Source: Pseudomonas rhizophila (GTDB taxonomy: Bacteria; Pseudomonadota; Gammaproteobacteria; Pseudomonadales; Pseudomonadaceae). Taken from it: DNA of 64,000 nt. The notes beneath the pieces are model-generated. The model saw only the letters and a list, made by a program, of their open reading frames with translations. It was not told the DNA's origin and made no database searches. Position 1 is the first letter of the stretch; every line of letters starts with the position of its first letter. Both the position numbers and the translations under genes were made by a program. The DNA lies in assembly GCF_003033885.1 (NCBI RefSeq), contig NZ_CP024081.1:2090467-2154466 (forward strand), written 5' to 3'. Shown in pieces: positions 17,154-27,209 of this stretch.

Positions 17154-19466
17154 ATGGCCCTGGCCCACACCTTAGGTTTTCCCCGCATCGGCGCCGACCG
17201 CGAACTGAAAAAAGCCCTCGAAGCCTACTGGAAGGGCGACCTGGCACCGGCCGCGCTGCAAGCGGTGGGCCGTGAATTGCGGGCCCGACACTGGCAACTG
17301 CAGAAAGAGGCCGGCATCGACCTGCTGCCGGTCGGTGATTTCGCCTGGTACGACCAGGTGCTCAGCCACACTTTGACCCTGGGTGCCGTCCCGTCGCGAT
17401 TCCACAACACCCTCGATGCTCAGGCCAAGCCGACCCTCGACACCCTGTTCGCCATGGCCCGAGGCGCCACCGCTGCCTGCTGCGGAGCTGATCACGGGCA
17501 AGCCCAATACGCTCAGGAACTGACCAAGTGGTTCGACACCAACTACCACTATCTGGTCCCGGAGTTTTCCGCCGACCAGCGCTTCGCCCTGAGTTGGGAG
17601 CAACTGTTCGAAGAAGTGGACGAGGCCCATGCCCTGGGACATCAGGTCAAACCGGTGATCATCGGCCCTTTGACGTATCTGTGGCTGGGCAAGGCCAAGG
17701 GCGAGGACTTCGACAAGCTCGACCTGCTCGAGCGTCTGTTGCCGGTCTACGGTGAAATCCTCAATCGCCTCAAGGCCCAGGGTGTTGAGTGGGTGCAGAT
17801 CGACGAACCGATCCTCACCCTCGACCTGCCCCTGGCCTGGAAAAGCGCGTTCGAGCGGGCCTATCACATCCTTCAGTATTCGCCGCTGAAAAAGCTGGTG
17901 GCGACCTATTTCAGTGGCTTGGAAGACAACCTCGGCCTGGCGGTGAGCCTGCCGGTGGACGGTTTGCACATCGACGCGGTACGGGCGCCGGAACAACTGG
18001 GTCAGGTGCTCGATCGCCTGCCGACCTACAAAATCCTGTCGGTGGGGTTGGTCAATGGCCGCAACGTCTGGCGCTGTGAACTGGAACAGGCGCTGGCGCA
18101 ATTGCAGCCGGCCCAGGAGCGTTTTGGCGACAACCTCTGGGTCAGCACCTCTTGCTCACTGTTGCACAGCCCCGTGGACCTGGAGCGTGAAGACCGACTG
18201 GACCCTGAACTCAAGAGCTGGCTGGCCTTTGCCGTGCAGAAATGCGGTGAAGTGGCGGTACTGCGCGATGCGCTCAACGACCCCCAGGCACCCGGTGTGC
18301 AACACGCCTTGGCCGACAGCCGTGACGTGCATGCTCGTCGTGCCGGCTCGACACGCATTCACAAAGCCGAGGTTCAGGCCCGCCTCGCCGCGATACGACC
18401 ACAGGACAGCCAGCGGCGCTCGCCGTTTGCCCAGCGCATGGAGCAGCAGCGCGCCCGGCTGAAACTGCCGGCCTTTCCCACCACCACCATTGGTTCCTTC
18501 CCGCAGACTCCGGCGATTCGCCTGGCGCGCCAGGCCTACAAGCAAGGCAAGCTGTCGGCCAACGATTATCAGGACGCCATGCACACTGAGATCCGCCATG
18601 CCGTGCAGATCCAGGAACGCCTGGGCCTGGATGTGCTGGTACATGGCGAAGCCGAACGCAACGACATGGTGGAATATTTCGCCGAACAACTGGACGGCTA
18701 TGCCTTCACCCGTTTCGGCTGGGTCCAGAGCTACGGTTCGCGTTGTGTGAAGCCGGCAATCATCTACGGCGACATCAGCCGCCCGAAAGCGATGACCGTC
18801 GACTGGATCCGCTACGCCCAGAGCCTGACCGACAAGGTGATGAAGGGCATGCTCACCGGCCCCGTGACCATGCTGATGTGGTCGTTCCCTCGCGAGGACG
18901 TCTCGCGTCAGGTTCAGGCGCAACAACTGGCCCTGGCCCTGCGTGACGAAGTGCTGGACCTGGAAAAGGCCGGGATCAAAATCGTGCAGATCGACGAGGC
19001 TGCATTCCGCGAAGGCCTGCCCCTGCGACGCGGGCAATGGCAGGCGTACCTGGACTGGGCTGTGGAGGCCTTCCGCTTGAGCGCATCGGGTGTAAGCGAC
19101 GAAACCCAGATCCACACCCACATGTGCTACAGCGAATTCAATGATGTGATCAAGGCCATCGCCGACATGGACGCCGACGTGATCACCATTGAAACCTCGC
19201 GTTCGGACATGGAGTTGCTGGAGGCTTTCGAAGCGTTCGAGTACCCCAACGATATCGGCCCGGGCGTCTACGACATCCACTCGCCACGGGTGCCGGACAC
19301 GGCCGAGATGGTGGCGTTGATGAGCAAGGCGGTGAAGCGGATTGCGGCGGACCGGCTGTGGGTCAACCCCGATTGCGGCCTGAAGACCCGGGCGTGGCCG
19401 GAGACAGAAGCGGCGCTGGTGAACATGGTGGCGGCGGCGCGGCAGTTGCGCAGTCAGTTGGCCTGA
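17154..19466 (+). CDS. metE: Cobalamin-independent methionine synthase MetE
   Basis: 770 residues, the usual length. It transfers methyl from 5-methyltetrahydropteroyltri-glutamate to homocysteine, last step of methionine synthesis, in the cytoplasm. Two MetE barrels are visible: the N-terminal half begins [22 protein letters not shown]; the C-terminal half starts [12 protein letters not shown] and contains [33 protein letters not shown] and [14 protein letters not shown]. Zinc ligands are present (HMC in [10 protein letters not shown], a Glu in ITIETSRSD, Cys in NPDCGLKTR). The ATG at 17154 follows AGGAGG by 9 nt; the longer frame to 17070 has no ribosome site and runs through the operator region. 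Probably activated by the divergent MetR. Confidence 0.97.
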   Translation: MALAHTLGFPRIGADRELKKALEAYWKGDLAPAALQAVGRELRARHWQLQKEAGIDLLPVGDFAWYDQVLSHTLTLGAVPSRFHNTLDAQAKPTLDTLFAMARGATAACCGADHGQAQYAQELTKWFDTNYHYLVPEFSADQRFALSWEQLFEEVDEAHALGHQVKPVIIGPLTYLWLGKAKGEDFDKLDLLERLLPVYGEILNRLKAQGVEWVQIDEPILTLDLPLAWKSAFERAYHILQYSPLKKLVATYFSGLEDNLGLAVSLPVDGLHIDAVRAPEQLGQVLDRLPTYKILSVGLVNGRNVWRCELEQALAQLQPAQERFGDNLWVSTSCSLLHSPVDLEREDRLDPELKSWLAFAVQKCGEVAVLRDALNDPQAPGVQHALADSRDVHARRAGSTRIHKAEVQARLAAIRPQDSQRRSPFAQRMEQQRARLKLPAFPTTTIGSFPQTPAIRLARQAYKQGKLSANDYQDAMHTEIRHAVQIQERLGLDVLVHGEAERNDMVEYFAEQLDGYAFTRFGWVQSYGSRCVKPAIIYGDISRPKAMTVDWIRYAQSLTDKVMKGMLTGPVTMLMWSFPREDVSRQVQAQQLALALRDEVLDLEKAGIKIVQIDEAAFREGLPLRRGQWQAYLDWAVEAFRLSASGVSDETQIHTHMCYSEFNDVIKAIADMDADVITIETSRSDMELLEAFEAFEYPNDIGPGVYDIHSPRVPDTAEMVALMSKAVKRIAADRLWVNPDCGLKTRAWPETEAALVNMVAAARQLRSQLA

Positions 19467-19498
19467 AGCCCGAATACTCTTACAGGCATGCCCCTGAC

Positions 19499-19619
19499 CT
19501 GTGGCGAGGGGATTTATCCCCGCTGGGCTGCGAAGCAGCCCCCCAGATCTATCAGGTTTATTGAGTTGCTGGTTTGGGCCTGCTGCGCAGTCCAGCGGGG
19601 ATAAATCCCCTCGCCACAG
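19499..19619. repeat. Inverted REP pair, GAGGGGATTTATCCCC family
   Basis: CTGTGGCGAGGGGATTTATC (start of the left arm) and its mirrored copy ending in CCTCGCCACAG form about 28-bp arms around a 65-bp centre. It lies directly after metE. The same doublet recurs at 20811-20944 and 51931-52064. Confidence 0.9.
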
Positions 19620-19765
19620 GGGGAGTGCTCTGCTTTGCTTCATTTGACCGGGTGGAGCGACCACTCGGCAATCTTCATCAAACTGTCACGCAACTGTGGC
19701 AGCGCGCTTGAACAAACTTCATCAGACTCGCGCTCTACTGGGGTTCTGCGTTTTGGTGTTTCTTC

Positions 19766-20785
19766 ATGCGTGTATTTATCTTTCTGTCCGCGTTGTTGTT
19801 CGGCCTGCCGTCGATTGCGGCTTCTCGATGTGATGTCAACGTTGCGACCCAACGGGTCGATCTGGATCAGGTCAGCCTGGCGTACCAGAGCATCGGCCGT
19901 GCCTCCGACCCGGCGTTGTTGCTGGTGATGGGCTTGGGCGGGCAGTTGATACATTGGCCGGACGAGGTGGTGGCGGCCCTGTGCGAGCAGGGCTTTCGGG
20001 TGATTCGCTACGACAACCGCGACGTGGGCTTGTCCGCCTGGCGTCAGGCGCCCGGCAGCGCCAACCTGGCCTTTGAAGCCTTGCGCTACAAGCTGGGCCT
20101 GCCCGTGGCCGCTCCCTACACCTTGACCGACATGGCCGACGACGGCTTGGGGTTGATGGACGCGTTGCAGGTGCAAAGCTTTCACGTACTGGGGGTGAGC
20201 ATGGGCGGGATGATCGCCCAGCACATGGCGGCCATGGCGCCGCAGCGGGTGGAGAGCCTGACCCTGATCATGACCAGCTCGGGTGCCGAAGGCCTGCCGG
20301 CACCCAGCGAAACCCTGGTGCAGCTGTTGTCCCGGCGCAGTGCGCCGAATCGTGAAGTGGCCCTGGAACAACAGGCCGATCTGCTGGCCGCCCTGGGCAG
20401 CCCGATGGTGGTGGATGATCGTCAGGCGCTGCTGCGTCAGGCCGCCCAGGCCTATGACCGGGCCTTCAACCCCGAAGGCGTGCAACGCCAGATCATGGCG
20501 ATCATGGCCGAGCCGAGCCGGGTGGCGCTGCTCAATCAACTGCGCGTGCCGACCCTGGTGGTTCACGGCACCGCCGACCCGTTGTTGCCGGTGATGCACG
20601 GTGTGCACCTGGCGGCGCACATCCGTGGCAGCCGCCTGAAGCTGATACCGGGCCTGGCCCACCGGTTTCAAGAAGCGTTCAAGGAACCGTTGCTGGGGGC
20701 GGTGTTGCCCTACTTGCAGCAGCATCGCGAAGACACCTCGCATTGGGCGCAGATCGAGCCGGTGCAGGTGCCGAATCTGCTGTAG
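19766..20785 (+). CDS. Exported alpha/beta hydrolase
   Basis: 339 residues. Residues 1-19 look like a signal peptide ([17 protein letters not shown]), so it is probably periplasmic. The alpha/beta hydrolase core has [10 protein letters not shown] (oxyanion region), nucleophile elbow GVSMGG with S145, acid in HGTADPLLP, and histidine in PGLAHRF. Such proteins are esterases or lactonases of unknown substrate. It stands alone between two REP doublets of the same family, with a start at ATG 19766 that has no strong ribosome site. Confidence 0.88.
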   Translation: MRVFIFLSALLFGLPSIAASRCDVNVATQRVDLDQVSLAYQSIGRASDPALLLVMGLGGQLIHWPDEVVAALCEQGFRVIRYDNRDVGLSAWRQAPGSANLAFEALRYKLGLPVAAPYTLTDMADDGLGLMDALQVQSFHVLGVSMGGMIAQHMAAMAPQRVESLTLIMTSSGAEGLPAPSETLVQLLSRRSAPNREVALEQQADLLAALGSPMVVDDRQALLRQAAQAYDRAFNPEGVQRQIMAIMAEPSRVALLNQLRVPTLVVHGTADPLLPVMHGVHLAAHIRGSRLKLIPGLAHRFQEAFKEPLLGAVLPYLQQHREDTSHWAQIEPVQVPNLL

Positions 20786-20810
20786 CTTTTCCCGTGATAA
20801 GGGGACTGAT

Positions 20811-20944
20811 CTGTGGCGAGGGGATTTATCCCCGCTGGGTTGCGAAGCGACCCCAAAACTGGCGCCTCGGTATGTCAGGCTGATCATGTTCGATTGCTTG
20901 GGGCCTGCTGCGCAGTCCAGCGGGGATAAATCCCCTCGCCACAG
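20811..20944. repeat. Inverted REP pair, GAGGGGATTTATCCCC family
   Basis: Arms begin CTGTGGCGAGGGGATTTATC and end CCTCGCCACAG, separated by about 78 bp. It lies between the convergent hydrolase and LysR genes. The inner stretches GCGCCTCGGT and TGCTGCGCAGTCCAGCGGGG are shared with the 19499 pair. Confidence 0.9.
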
Positions 20945-20963
20945 GGGGCTTGCGGTGAAACAG

Positions 20964-21845
20964 CTAGCGCGTCTGCGCCTGCTCCACCAACCACTCCATC
21001 AGCGCCTGCAACTGCTCCGACGCTCCGGGCTTGCGCGGATACACCAGGTGATAGGCCAACCCGGTCCTGACCTTCAGTTCGAAGGGCATCACCAGTCGCC
21101 CGGCGTTCAGGTCGTCGCCGATCAGCGACCAGTCGCCAATCGCCACGCCCGTGCCTTGGGAGGCCATGGACATCGCCAGGTCCAGGGTTTCGAAATGCTG
21201 GCCTTTGCTGACGTTGCTCAGTTGCACCTGCGCAGCCTCCAGCCAAGCGTTCCAGTCGCGCTCGTCACTGGTGGGATGAAGCAGCAGATGGTGTTGCAGG
21301 TCGGCGGGTGAGCGCAGCGGCACCGGACCTTCAAGCAGTGGACGCGAACACACCGGTGTCAGTTGTTCGTCGAACAAGTGCAGGCTCGTCAATGAAGGCG
21401 CGGGCGGCGGCCCATAGACCACCGCGGCGTCGAAGGTTTCGCGCTGGAAATCCACGCCGTGGCGGACGGTGGTGGTCAACTCCACCGGTATGTCCGGTCG
21501 TACCTTTTGCCATTGCAGCAAACGCGGCATCAGCCAGCGCAGCACGCAGGTCGGCGCCTTGAGTCGCACGCTCTGGCGTTTCTCGCCGATCTGCTCCACC
21601 GCTTCCGCGATCAGGCCGAACACCTGTTGCACCCGTGGCAACCACGCCTGTCCCTGCGGCGTCAGGCTCAGGCCCCGTGCCTGACGCAGGAACAGCGCGT
21701 AACCCAAATGCTCCTCCAGCCCGGCGATCTGCCGGCTCACCGCGCCCTGGGTGATGTGCAACTGTTCCGCCGCCCGGGTGAAGTTGCAGCACTGGGCGGT
21801 GATCAGAAACGTGTGCAGCGCCGGGAGCGGAGGAAGTCGTTTCAT
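20964..21845 (-). CDS. LysR-type regulator, GcvA-like
   Basis: 293 residues from ATG 21845 (family-typical start [13 protein letters not shown]; an ATG at 21860 adds five residues; neither has a clear ribosome site). HTH at about 15-55 ([27 protein letters not shown]); effector domain about 85-290 of the GcvA type ([31 protein letters not shown]). Divergent from the decarboxylase/aldehyde dehydrogenase pair with a 115-bp gap, so it probably controls that operon in response to its substrate. The effector is unknown. Confidence 0.88.
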   Translation of the reverse strand: MKRLPPLPALHTFLITAQCCNFTRAAEQLHITQGAVSRQIAGLEEHLGYALFLRQARGLSLTPQGQAWLPRVQQVFGLIAEAVEQIGEKRQSVRLKAPTCVLRWLMPRLLQWQKVRPDIPVELTTTVRHGVDFQRETFDAAVVYGPPPAPSLTSLHLFDEQLTPVCSRPLLEGPVPLRSPADLQHHLLLHPTSDERDWNAWLEAAQVQLSNVSKGQHFETLDLAMSMASQGTGVAIGDWSLIGDDLNAGRLVMPFELKVRTGLAYHLVYPRKPGASEQLQALMEWLVEQAQTR

Positions 21846-21960
21846 TTGGAATCGAGCCATGATGTAGGGACATGGCTAGTATGACTTTTTATCCATTGTT
21901 GCGGCTATGGCCTGGCCGTTCCAATAACGCCATTCCCCGAAAACAAGAAGGTCAGTGGCA

Positions 21961-23598
21961 ATGGCGACGTGCGGCGAAGTATTGGTCAAGTTACTCGAAG
22001 GTTATGGCGTGGAGCAGGTGTTCGGGATTCCCGGCGTGCACACCGTCGAGTTGTATCGTGGGCTGGCCCGTTCCAGCATCCGCCATGTGACGCCGCGTCA
22101 CGAACAGGGCGCCGGCTTCATGGCCGATGGCTACGCCCGCGTCAGCGGCAAGCCCGGTGTGTGCTTCATCATCACCGGCCCCGGCATGACCAACATCACC
22201 ACCGCCATGGGCCAGGCCTACGCCGATTCGATCCCGATGCTGGTGATCTCCAGCGTGCAGTCGCGCAGCCAGTTGGGCGGCGGGCGCGGCAAACTCCATG
22301 AACTACCGAACCAGAGCGCGTTGGTGAGTGGCGTGGCGGCGTTTTCCCACACGCTGATGTCCGCCGCTGAGTTGCCGGGAGTGCTGGCCCGGGCTTTCGC
22401 CTTGTTCCAGGCCGGTCGCCCGCGGCCGGTGCACATTGAAATTCCGTTGGATGTTCTGGTCGAAGACGCCGATGCCTTGCTCGCCACAAGGCCAGTGAAC
22501 ATCAGCCGTGCCGGGGCCGCGCCGAGTGCCGTGGCGCAGATGTCGGCGATGCTGGCGAAGGCCCAGCGGCCTCTGATCCTGGCCGGTGGCGGCGCCATTG
22601 ATGCCGCCCGCGAACTGACCGAACTGGCTGAATGCCTCGGCGCCCCCGTGGCATTGACCATCAACGCCAAAGGCTTGTTGCCGTCGCGTCATCCTCTGCT
22701 GATCGGCTCCACGCAAAGCCTGGTGGCCACCCGCGCACTGGTGGCCGAGGCCGACGTGGTGCTGGCCATCGGCACGGAGCTGGCCGAGACCGACTACGAC
22801 ATCACCTTCGCCGGCGGCTTCGAAATCCCCGGTGCATTGCTGCGCATCGACATCGACCCGGACCAGACCGTGCGCAACTACCCGCCGCACCTGGCGCTGG
22901 TGGCCGATGCCCGCAGCGCCAGCCAGGCCTTGCTCGATGGGTTGAAGCAACAATCCCTGACCCAGCGCAACAGCGATTGGGGCCAGGTGCGTGCCGCGCG
23001 GTTACGGGCGGATCTGGACCGGGACTGGGACGTCGCGACCCGCGCGCAGACCTTGTTCATCGACACGGTTTTGCAGGCCTTGCCCGACGCGGTATTCGTC
23101 GGTGACTCCACACAACCGGTGTACACCGGCAACCTGACCTTCAACCCGGAACATCCACGTCGCTGGTTCAATGCTTCCACCGGCTACGGCACCCTCGGCT
23201 ATGCCTTGCCGGCGGCCATCGGCGCCTTGCTCGGCGGCATCGATTCGGGTAAGGGGCGTCCGCCCGTGGTGTGCCTGATCGGTGATGGCGGCTTGCAGTT
23301 CACCCTGCCGGAGCTGGCCAGCGCCGTGGAAGCAGGCGTGCCAGTGATCGTGCTGCTGTGGAATAACCAGGGTTACGAAGAGATCAAGAAATACATGGTC
23401 AACCGCGCCATTGAACCGGTGGGCGTGGACATCTACACCCCGGATTTCATTGGCGTGGCCAAGGCCCTGGGCTGCTTTGCACAGGCAGTCGACGGCGTGG
23501 CGCCATTGCGCGCCGCATTGCTGGAGGCCCACGACCGCCAGGGCCCGACCCTGATCGAAATCGATCAGGCGCGCTGGATGCTGGGGGTGGCCCAATGA
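21961..23598 (+). CDS. aruI: Thiamine-diphosphate enzyme, probable 5-guanidino-2-oxopentanoate (2-ketoarginine) decarboxylase
   Basis: 545 residues, acetolactate-synthase fold. N-terminal Pyr domain with catalytic Glu in RHEQGAGFMADGYAR, central domain about 190-320, C-terminal PP domain with the ThDP/Mg motif GDGGLQFTLPELASAV...WNNQGY. Overall sequence and pairing with an aldehyde dehydrogenase resemble AruI of the arginine transaminase pathway, which decarboxylates 2-ketoarginine to 4-guanidinobutyraldehyde. The matching transaminase (AruH) is not in the window, so another 2-oxoacid is possible. ATG 21961 follows AGAAGG by 9 nt; a GTG at 21955 is too close to it. Stop overlaps the next start (ATGA). 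Confidence 0.75.
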   Translation: MATCGEVLVKLLEGYGVEQVFGIPGVHTVELYRGLARSSIRHVTPRHEQGAGFMADGYARVSGKPGVCFIITGPGMTNITTAMGQAYADSIPMLVISSVQSRSQLGGGRGKLHELPNQSALVSGVAAFSHTLMSAAELPGVLARAFALFQAGRPRPVHIEIPLDVLVEDADALLATRPVNISRAGAAPSAVAQMSAMLAKAQRPLILAGGGAIDAARELTELAECLGAPVALTINAKGLLPSRHPLLIGSTQSLVATRALVAEADVVLAIGTELAETDYDITFAGGFEIPGALLRIDIDPDQTVRNYPPHLALVADARSASQALLDGLKQQSLTQRNSDWGQVRAARLRADLDRDWDVATRAQTLFIDTVLQALPDAVFVGDSTQPVYTGNLTFNPEHPRRWFNASTGYGTLGYALPAAIGALLGGIDSGKGRPPVVCLIGDGGLQFTLPELASAVEAGVPVIVLLWNNQGYEEIKKYMVNRAIEPVGVDIYTPDFIGVAKALGCFAQAVDGVAPLRAALLEAHDRQGPTLIEIDQARWMLGVAQ

Positions 23599-25043
23599 AT
23601 TTCCCCACCACCCAGGACGGCCTGTACATCAACGGCCAATGGTCATCGGGCGATCAGCATTTGCGGGTGATCAACCCGGTCACCGAGGCGCTGCTGACCA
23701 CGGTCAATGGCGGTGAGGAGCGCGCCGTCGATCAGGCCTTGAACGCGGCGACCCAGGCTTTGGTGCAATGGTCGAACACCACCGGCGCCGAGCGCGGGGC
23801 GCTTCTGCGCCGTATCGCCGCCGGCGTGCGGGCCGCTCGTGAGCGCTTGATGCACCTGCAATCGAGCAATAACGGCAAACCCCTGTTCGAAGCGGCCATC
23901 GATGTCGACGACGTGGTCGCCACCTTCGAGTATTACGCCGAACTGGCCGAAGGGCTGGACGCCCGGCAGGACAGCCCACTGGCATTGCCCAGCGATGACT
24001 TCAGGGCACGCCTGCGCCGCGAACCCTGCGGTGTGGTGGGCTTGATCGTGCCGTGGAATTTCCCGATGGTCACCACCGCCTGGAAGCTCGCCCCGGCCTT
24101 GGCTGCCGGCTGTTGTGTGGTGCTCAAACCTTCGGAGGTGACACCGCTGCCGGAGTTGGAACTGGCGTCGATCATCGCCGAGTGCGGCTTACCCCACGGC
24201 GTGTTCAACCTGATCTGCGGCACGGGGCTGGCCGTGGGCGCGCCGCTGGCGACAGATCCGCGCGTGGCGAAGATTTCCTTTACCGGCAGCAATGCGGTGG
24301 GGGTGCAGGTGATGCAACGGGCGGCGGAAACGGTGAAGGGCGTGAGCCTGGAATTGGGTGGCAAGTCGTCGCTGCTGGTGCTGGCCGACGCTGATCTGGA
24401 GCTGGCGGTGGAGCTGGCCTGTGGTGGCGGTTTCTTCAACGCCGGACAAATGTGCTCGGCCACCAGTCGCGTGCTGGTCGCCGATGAGCTGGCCGACGAG
24501 TTCCTGCAACGGCTCAAGACTCGCGCCGAAGCGATTCGCGTGGCTGACCCGTTTGACCCTGACGTGGAGATGGGCGCGCTGGTCAACCAAGCGCAATACC
24601 AACGCGTGCTTGGGCATATCGACCGGGGCTTGAGCGCCGGGGCGACGCTGGTGTGCGGCGGACAACGCCCCGCGCATTTGCCGCGCGGCTATTTTCTACA
24701 GCCGACAGTCTTCACCGACGTGCCGGTGGACAGCGAGCTGTGGTGCGAAGAAATCTTCGGGCCGGTGCTGTGTGTGCGCCGTTTCACCTCCCTGGAGCAA
24801 GCGATTGCCCTGGCCAATGACAGCCGTTTCGGCCTGGTGGCCAGTGTTGTCAATCGCGATACCGAAGTTGCCGAACAGGTGGCCAATGCACTGCAGGCGG
24901 GACTGGTGTGGATCAACGCCCCCCAAGTGATCTTTCCCCAGGCGGCGTGGGGCGGCTACAAGCAGAGCAGCATGGGCCGCGAGTTGGGGCCTTGGGGGCT
25001 GGCGGCGTTTCAGGAGATCAAACATGTGGTGCGGGCGGTTTGA
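23595..25043 (+). CDS. NAD(P)-dependent aldehyde dehydrogenase
   Basis: 482 residues, full-length ALDH. VGLIVPWNFPMVTTAWKLAPALAAG and FTGSNAVGVQV form the cofactor site; general base E in LELGGKSSL; catalytic Cys in FFNAGQMCSATSR; C-terminal EEIFGPVLCVRRF. It oxidises an aldehyde to an acid; coupled to the preceding decarboxylase by a 4-nt overlap, it most likely takes that enzyme's product (4-guanidinobutyraldehyde to 4-guanidinobutyrate if the partner is AruI). Betaine-aldehyde dehydrogenases are also similar. Confidence 0.9.
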   Translation: MNFPTTQDGLYINGQWSSGDQHLRVINPVTEALLTTVNGGEERAVDQALNAATQALVQWSNTTGAERGALLRRIAAGVRAARERLMHLQSSNNGKPLFEAAIDVDDVVATFEYYAELAEGLDARQDSPLALPSDDFRARLRREPCGVVGLIVPWNFPMVTTAWKLAPALAAGCCVVLKPSEVTPLPELELASIIAECGLPHGVFNLICGTGLAVGAPLATDPRVAKISFTGSNAVGVQVMQRAAETVKGVSLELGGKSSLLVLADADLELAVELACGGGFFNAGQMCSATSRVLVADELADEFLQRLKTRAEAIRVADPFDPDVEMGALVNQAQYQRVLGHIDRGLSAGATLVCGGQRPAHLPRGYFLQPTVFTDVPVDSELWCEEIFGPVLCVRRFTSLEQAIALANDSRFGLVASVVNRDTEVAEQVANALQAGLVWINAPQVIFPQAAWGGYKQSSMGRELGPWGLAAFQEIKHVVRAV

Positions 25044-25073
25044 GCGCTAGAAGTGGGCTGTCTTTACTGGCCC

Positions 25074-25167
25074 CATCGCGAGCAGGCTCGCTCCCACAGT
25101 TGATCTGGGTGACCGGAGAATTTGTGTTCAACACAGAGCCCTTGTGGGAGCGAGCCTGCTCGCGATG
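25074..25167. repeat. Inverted REP pair, GGGAGCGAGCCTGCTCGCGA family
   Basis: CATCGCGAGCAGGCTCGCTC (from 25074) and its inverse ending CTGCTCGCGATG (25143-25167) flank 44 bp. Lies between the convergent aldehyde dehydrogenase and AraC genes. Confidence 0.9.
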
Positions 25168-25196
25168 AGGCCGGCACAGCCAACCCAAAAATCAGC

Positions 25197-26126
25197 TCAG
25201 ACAGTCATCCGCAACCGCGCCAGATCCCGCAGCGGCGGCGCGCCGAACAGGCGGCTGTACTCGCGGCTGAACTGCGAAGGGCTTTCATACCCCACCCGAT
25301 ACCCCGCCGCCGAAGCTTCCAGCCCTTCGGCCAGCATCAGTCGCCGGGCTTCCTGAAGGCGCAGTTGTTTCTGGTATTGCAGCGGGCTCATGGCCGTCAT
25401 GGCCTTGAAGCGGTGATGCAGGGTCGAGACGCTGAGGTTCACTTCCCGGGCCAGGTCATCGATGCGCAACGGTTGCTCGAAATGGCCATTGAGCCATTTG
25501 ATCGCCTGGCTGATGCGATGGCTCTGACTATTGGTAATGGCGATTTCGTACAGCCGATAGCCCTGAGGGCTGCGCAGCAGGCGGTACAGAATCTCCCGGC
25601 GCACCAGGGGCGCAAGCATGGCGATGTCTTTCGGGCTGTCCAGCAAGCGCGTCAGGCGCAACACGGCGTCGAGCATCGGCGTGTCCAAGCGTTCTACATA
25701 CAGGCCGCGACCGGTGGGGCGCGTGGGTACGCCGAGGGGGCCTGCGTCGGCAATCAGCGCGGTGATTTCCGCCGGATCGATGTCCAGGCGCAGGGCCAGG
25801 ATCGGCTGATCGGGCGAGACGCTGGCGATGCAACCACTCAGGGGCATCGAGACCGAGACCACCAGGTAATGGAGCGGATCGTAGTTGAACAACTCATCCG
25901 CCAGGCGCACCTGCTTGCTGCCCTGGGCCATGATGCACAGCGCCGGTCGCGCCAGCACCGGTGCGAATTGATGGGCTTGACTGTGGCGCGACAGATTCAG
26001 CGAGTCGATGGCTGTGGCGTAGTTGCCGTCTTCACTGGTATTGCGGGCGATGATCGACGCCAGTTCGGCGCGCTGTTGTTCCAGATACGTGTCCAGCGGG
26101 ACGTGGGCGTGGTCAAGCGGCGACAT
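25197..26126 (-). CDS. AraC family transcriptional regulator
   Basis: 309 residues from ATG 26126, which has CCGAGGATTCC upstream; the longer frame to 26243 is non-coding leader. The N-terminal AraC_N-type sensor (about 20-190; VLARPALCIMAQGSKQVRLADELFNYDP, VVSVSMPLSGCI) precedes two HTH motifs (about 215-300; LRIDDLAREVNLSVSTLHHRFKAMTAMSPLQYQKQLRL and ASAAGYRVGYESPSQFSREYSRLFG). Related regulators control alcohol/aldehyde-stress genes. It is divergent from a small monooxygenase gene, its most likely target. Confidence 0.9.
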   Translation of the reverse strand: MSPLDHAHVPLDTYLEQQRAELASIIARNTSEDGNYATAIDSLNLSRHSQAHQFAPVLARPALCIMAQGSKQVRLADELFNYDPLHYLVVSVSMPLSGCIASVSPDQPILALRLDIDPAEITALIADAGPLGVPTRPTGRGLYVERLDTPMLDAVLRLTRLLDSPKDIAMLAPLVRREILYRLLRSPQGYRLYEIAITNSQSHRISQAIKWLNGHFEQPLRIDDLAREVNLSVSTLHHRFKAMTAMSPLQYQKQLRLQEARRLMLAEGLEASAAGYRVGYESPSQFSREYSRLFGAPPLRDLARLRMTV

Positions 26127-26453
26127 GCCGGAATCCTCGGGAAAGGGGGAGCGATGAGCAGAGCTTATGTTTGTGCAAGTTGCAGTGGTAGCCACATCCT
26201 GTCGAAAGCTTGCCTGATCCTGCACGGTGCATCGATTCACCATGGCTTAATGTGACAAAAACTTGCTTGAAACCTTTTGTTTCAACTTTCCCGGATCCTC
26301 GCGGATGGAGGACCGATTGGGTCCCGCTTTCGCGCAGGATCGTGCAATGGGTCGGCAGGAATCGACTAACGAGCCTGGTGTCGTGACGCTTAACCTTTGA
26401 TCCTGTCGCAGCCTGTCCCGGGCTGCACAACGGATTACCTGGGAGGGTTGAAC
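26127..26453. other. 327-bp divergent intergenic region
   Basis: Gap between the AraC gene and the ABM-domain gene. TGATCCTGCACGGTGCATCG (26215-26234) and GCGCAGGATCGTGCAATGGG (26333-26352) share inverted GATCCTGCAC/GTGCA-like elements that may be regulator sites. It ends with the ribosome site GGGAGGG. No ORF or RNA gene is convincing. Confidence 0.4.
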
Positions 26454-26807
26454 ATGTCTACACAGATCCCCGTCAGTCATATGGCCTTTGTGCGGGCCCG
26501 TTCCGGTTGCTCCAAGCCATTGGGTGCACGCCTGAGTACGCTGATCGCGCCTTCGCGCCAGGCTCCCGGATGCCTGCATTTTGCCTTGCAGCAATCGCAA
26601 TGCGACGCCGATCTGTGGCTGGTGTCCGGGCTCTGGGTCAATCAACAGGCGATGGATGCTTATTTCAACTCACCGGCCATGGCGATCTTCGCCGAGCTGG
26701 TACAGGACCTGGTGGTGAGCAGCCTGGATTTCCACACCTTCCGGGAAGTGTCCGCCGCCCAGGCGACCGAAGGGTGCCTGGCGAAGGTACACAAACTGGC
26801 GGGTTGA
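26454..26807 (+). CDS. Small ABM-domain (antibiotic biosynthesis monooxygenase-like) protein
   Basis: 117 residues. Ferredoxin-like alpha/beta pattern with PGCLHFALQQSQCDADLWLVSGLWVNQQAMDAYFNSPAMAIFAELVQDLV, the strand-helix arrangement of ABM/quinol monooxygenase proteins that oxidise small quinones or remove reactive products. GGGAGGG lies 6 nt before ATG 26454. Catalytic residues are not strictly conserved in this family, so the activity is inferred only from the fold. Probably controlled by the divergent AraC regulator and possibly co-transcribed with the next small gene. Confidence 0.7.
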   Translation: MSTQIPVSHMAFVRARSGCSKPLGARLSTLIAPSRQAPGCLHFALQQSQCDADLWLVSGLWVNQQAMDAYFNSPAMAIFAELVQDLVVSSLDFHTFREVSAAQATEGCLAKVHKLAG

Positions 26808-26848
26808 AGGTTTAATGAGCGTCATTTTCCATCGCCAGGATGCGCAAT

Positions 26849-27094
26849 ATGGCACGTAAAGCCTTTGAAACCTTCGAAGCTGTTTCCGCGGTCGTTCCCA
26901 AAGAGGGCGGCGGCTACTACGCGGCGATTGCCACCAAAGCCATTGGTGGTTCCGGTGCGCCGCGTTTTAACAAGGTGCTTGAAGATCAGACGTTCAAGAC
27001 GGCCACTGATGCCGACTCGGCGGCGGCCATTGAGTTGACCCATCTCAAGGGTGTGGGCGATGAGGGCGAGCTGATCTGGAACCCGCGAGATTAA
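26849..27094 (+). CDS. Small conserved-looking hypothetical protein
   Basis: 81 residues, acidic, no TM segment or signal peptide. Sequence starts MARKAFETFEAVSAVVPKEGGG and is Ala/Lys/Asp rich; I do not recognise a family. CAGGA lies 8 nt before ATG 26849 (an ATG at 26840 adds three residues). Codon use resembles neighbouring genes. It follows the ABM gene by 41 bp and precedes a REP pair, so it may close that transcript. Confidence 0.65.
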   Translation: MARKAFETFEAVSAVVPKEGGGYYAAIATKAIGGSGAPRFNKVLEDQTFKTATDADSAAAIELTHLKGVGDEGELIWNPRD

Positions 27095-27100
27095 CATTAT

Positions 27101-27187
27101 GGGAGCAAGGCTTACCCGCGATGCAGTCACCTCGGTTCAAAAGACAGGCCGCGTTGTCTTCATCGCGGGCAAGCCTTGCTCCCACAG
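27101..27187. repeat. Inverted REP pair, GGGAGCAAGGCTTGCCCGCGATG variant
   Basis: GGGAGCAAGGCTTACCCGCG (27101 on) and CATCGCGGGCAAGCCTTGCT ending CCCACAG (27161-27187) form an inverted pair between convergent genes. Confidence 0.85.
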
Positions 27188-27209
27188 ATAAACGCTGTGT
27201 CGTGCACTG

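Noticed and set aside
18156..19664. 502-residue ORF antisense to metE
   Set aside because: Shadow frame that crosses the REP doublet after metE.
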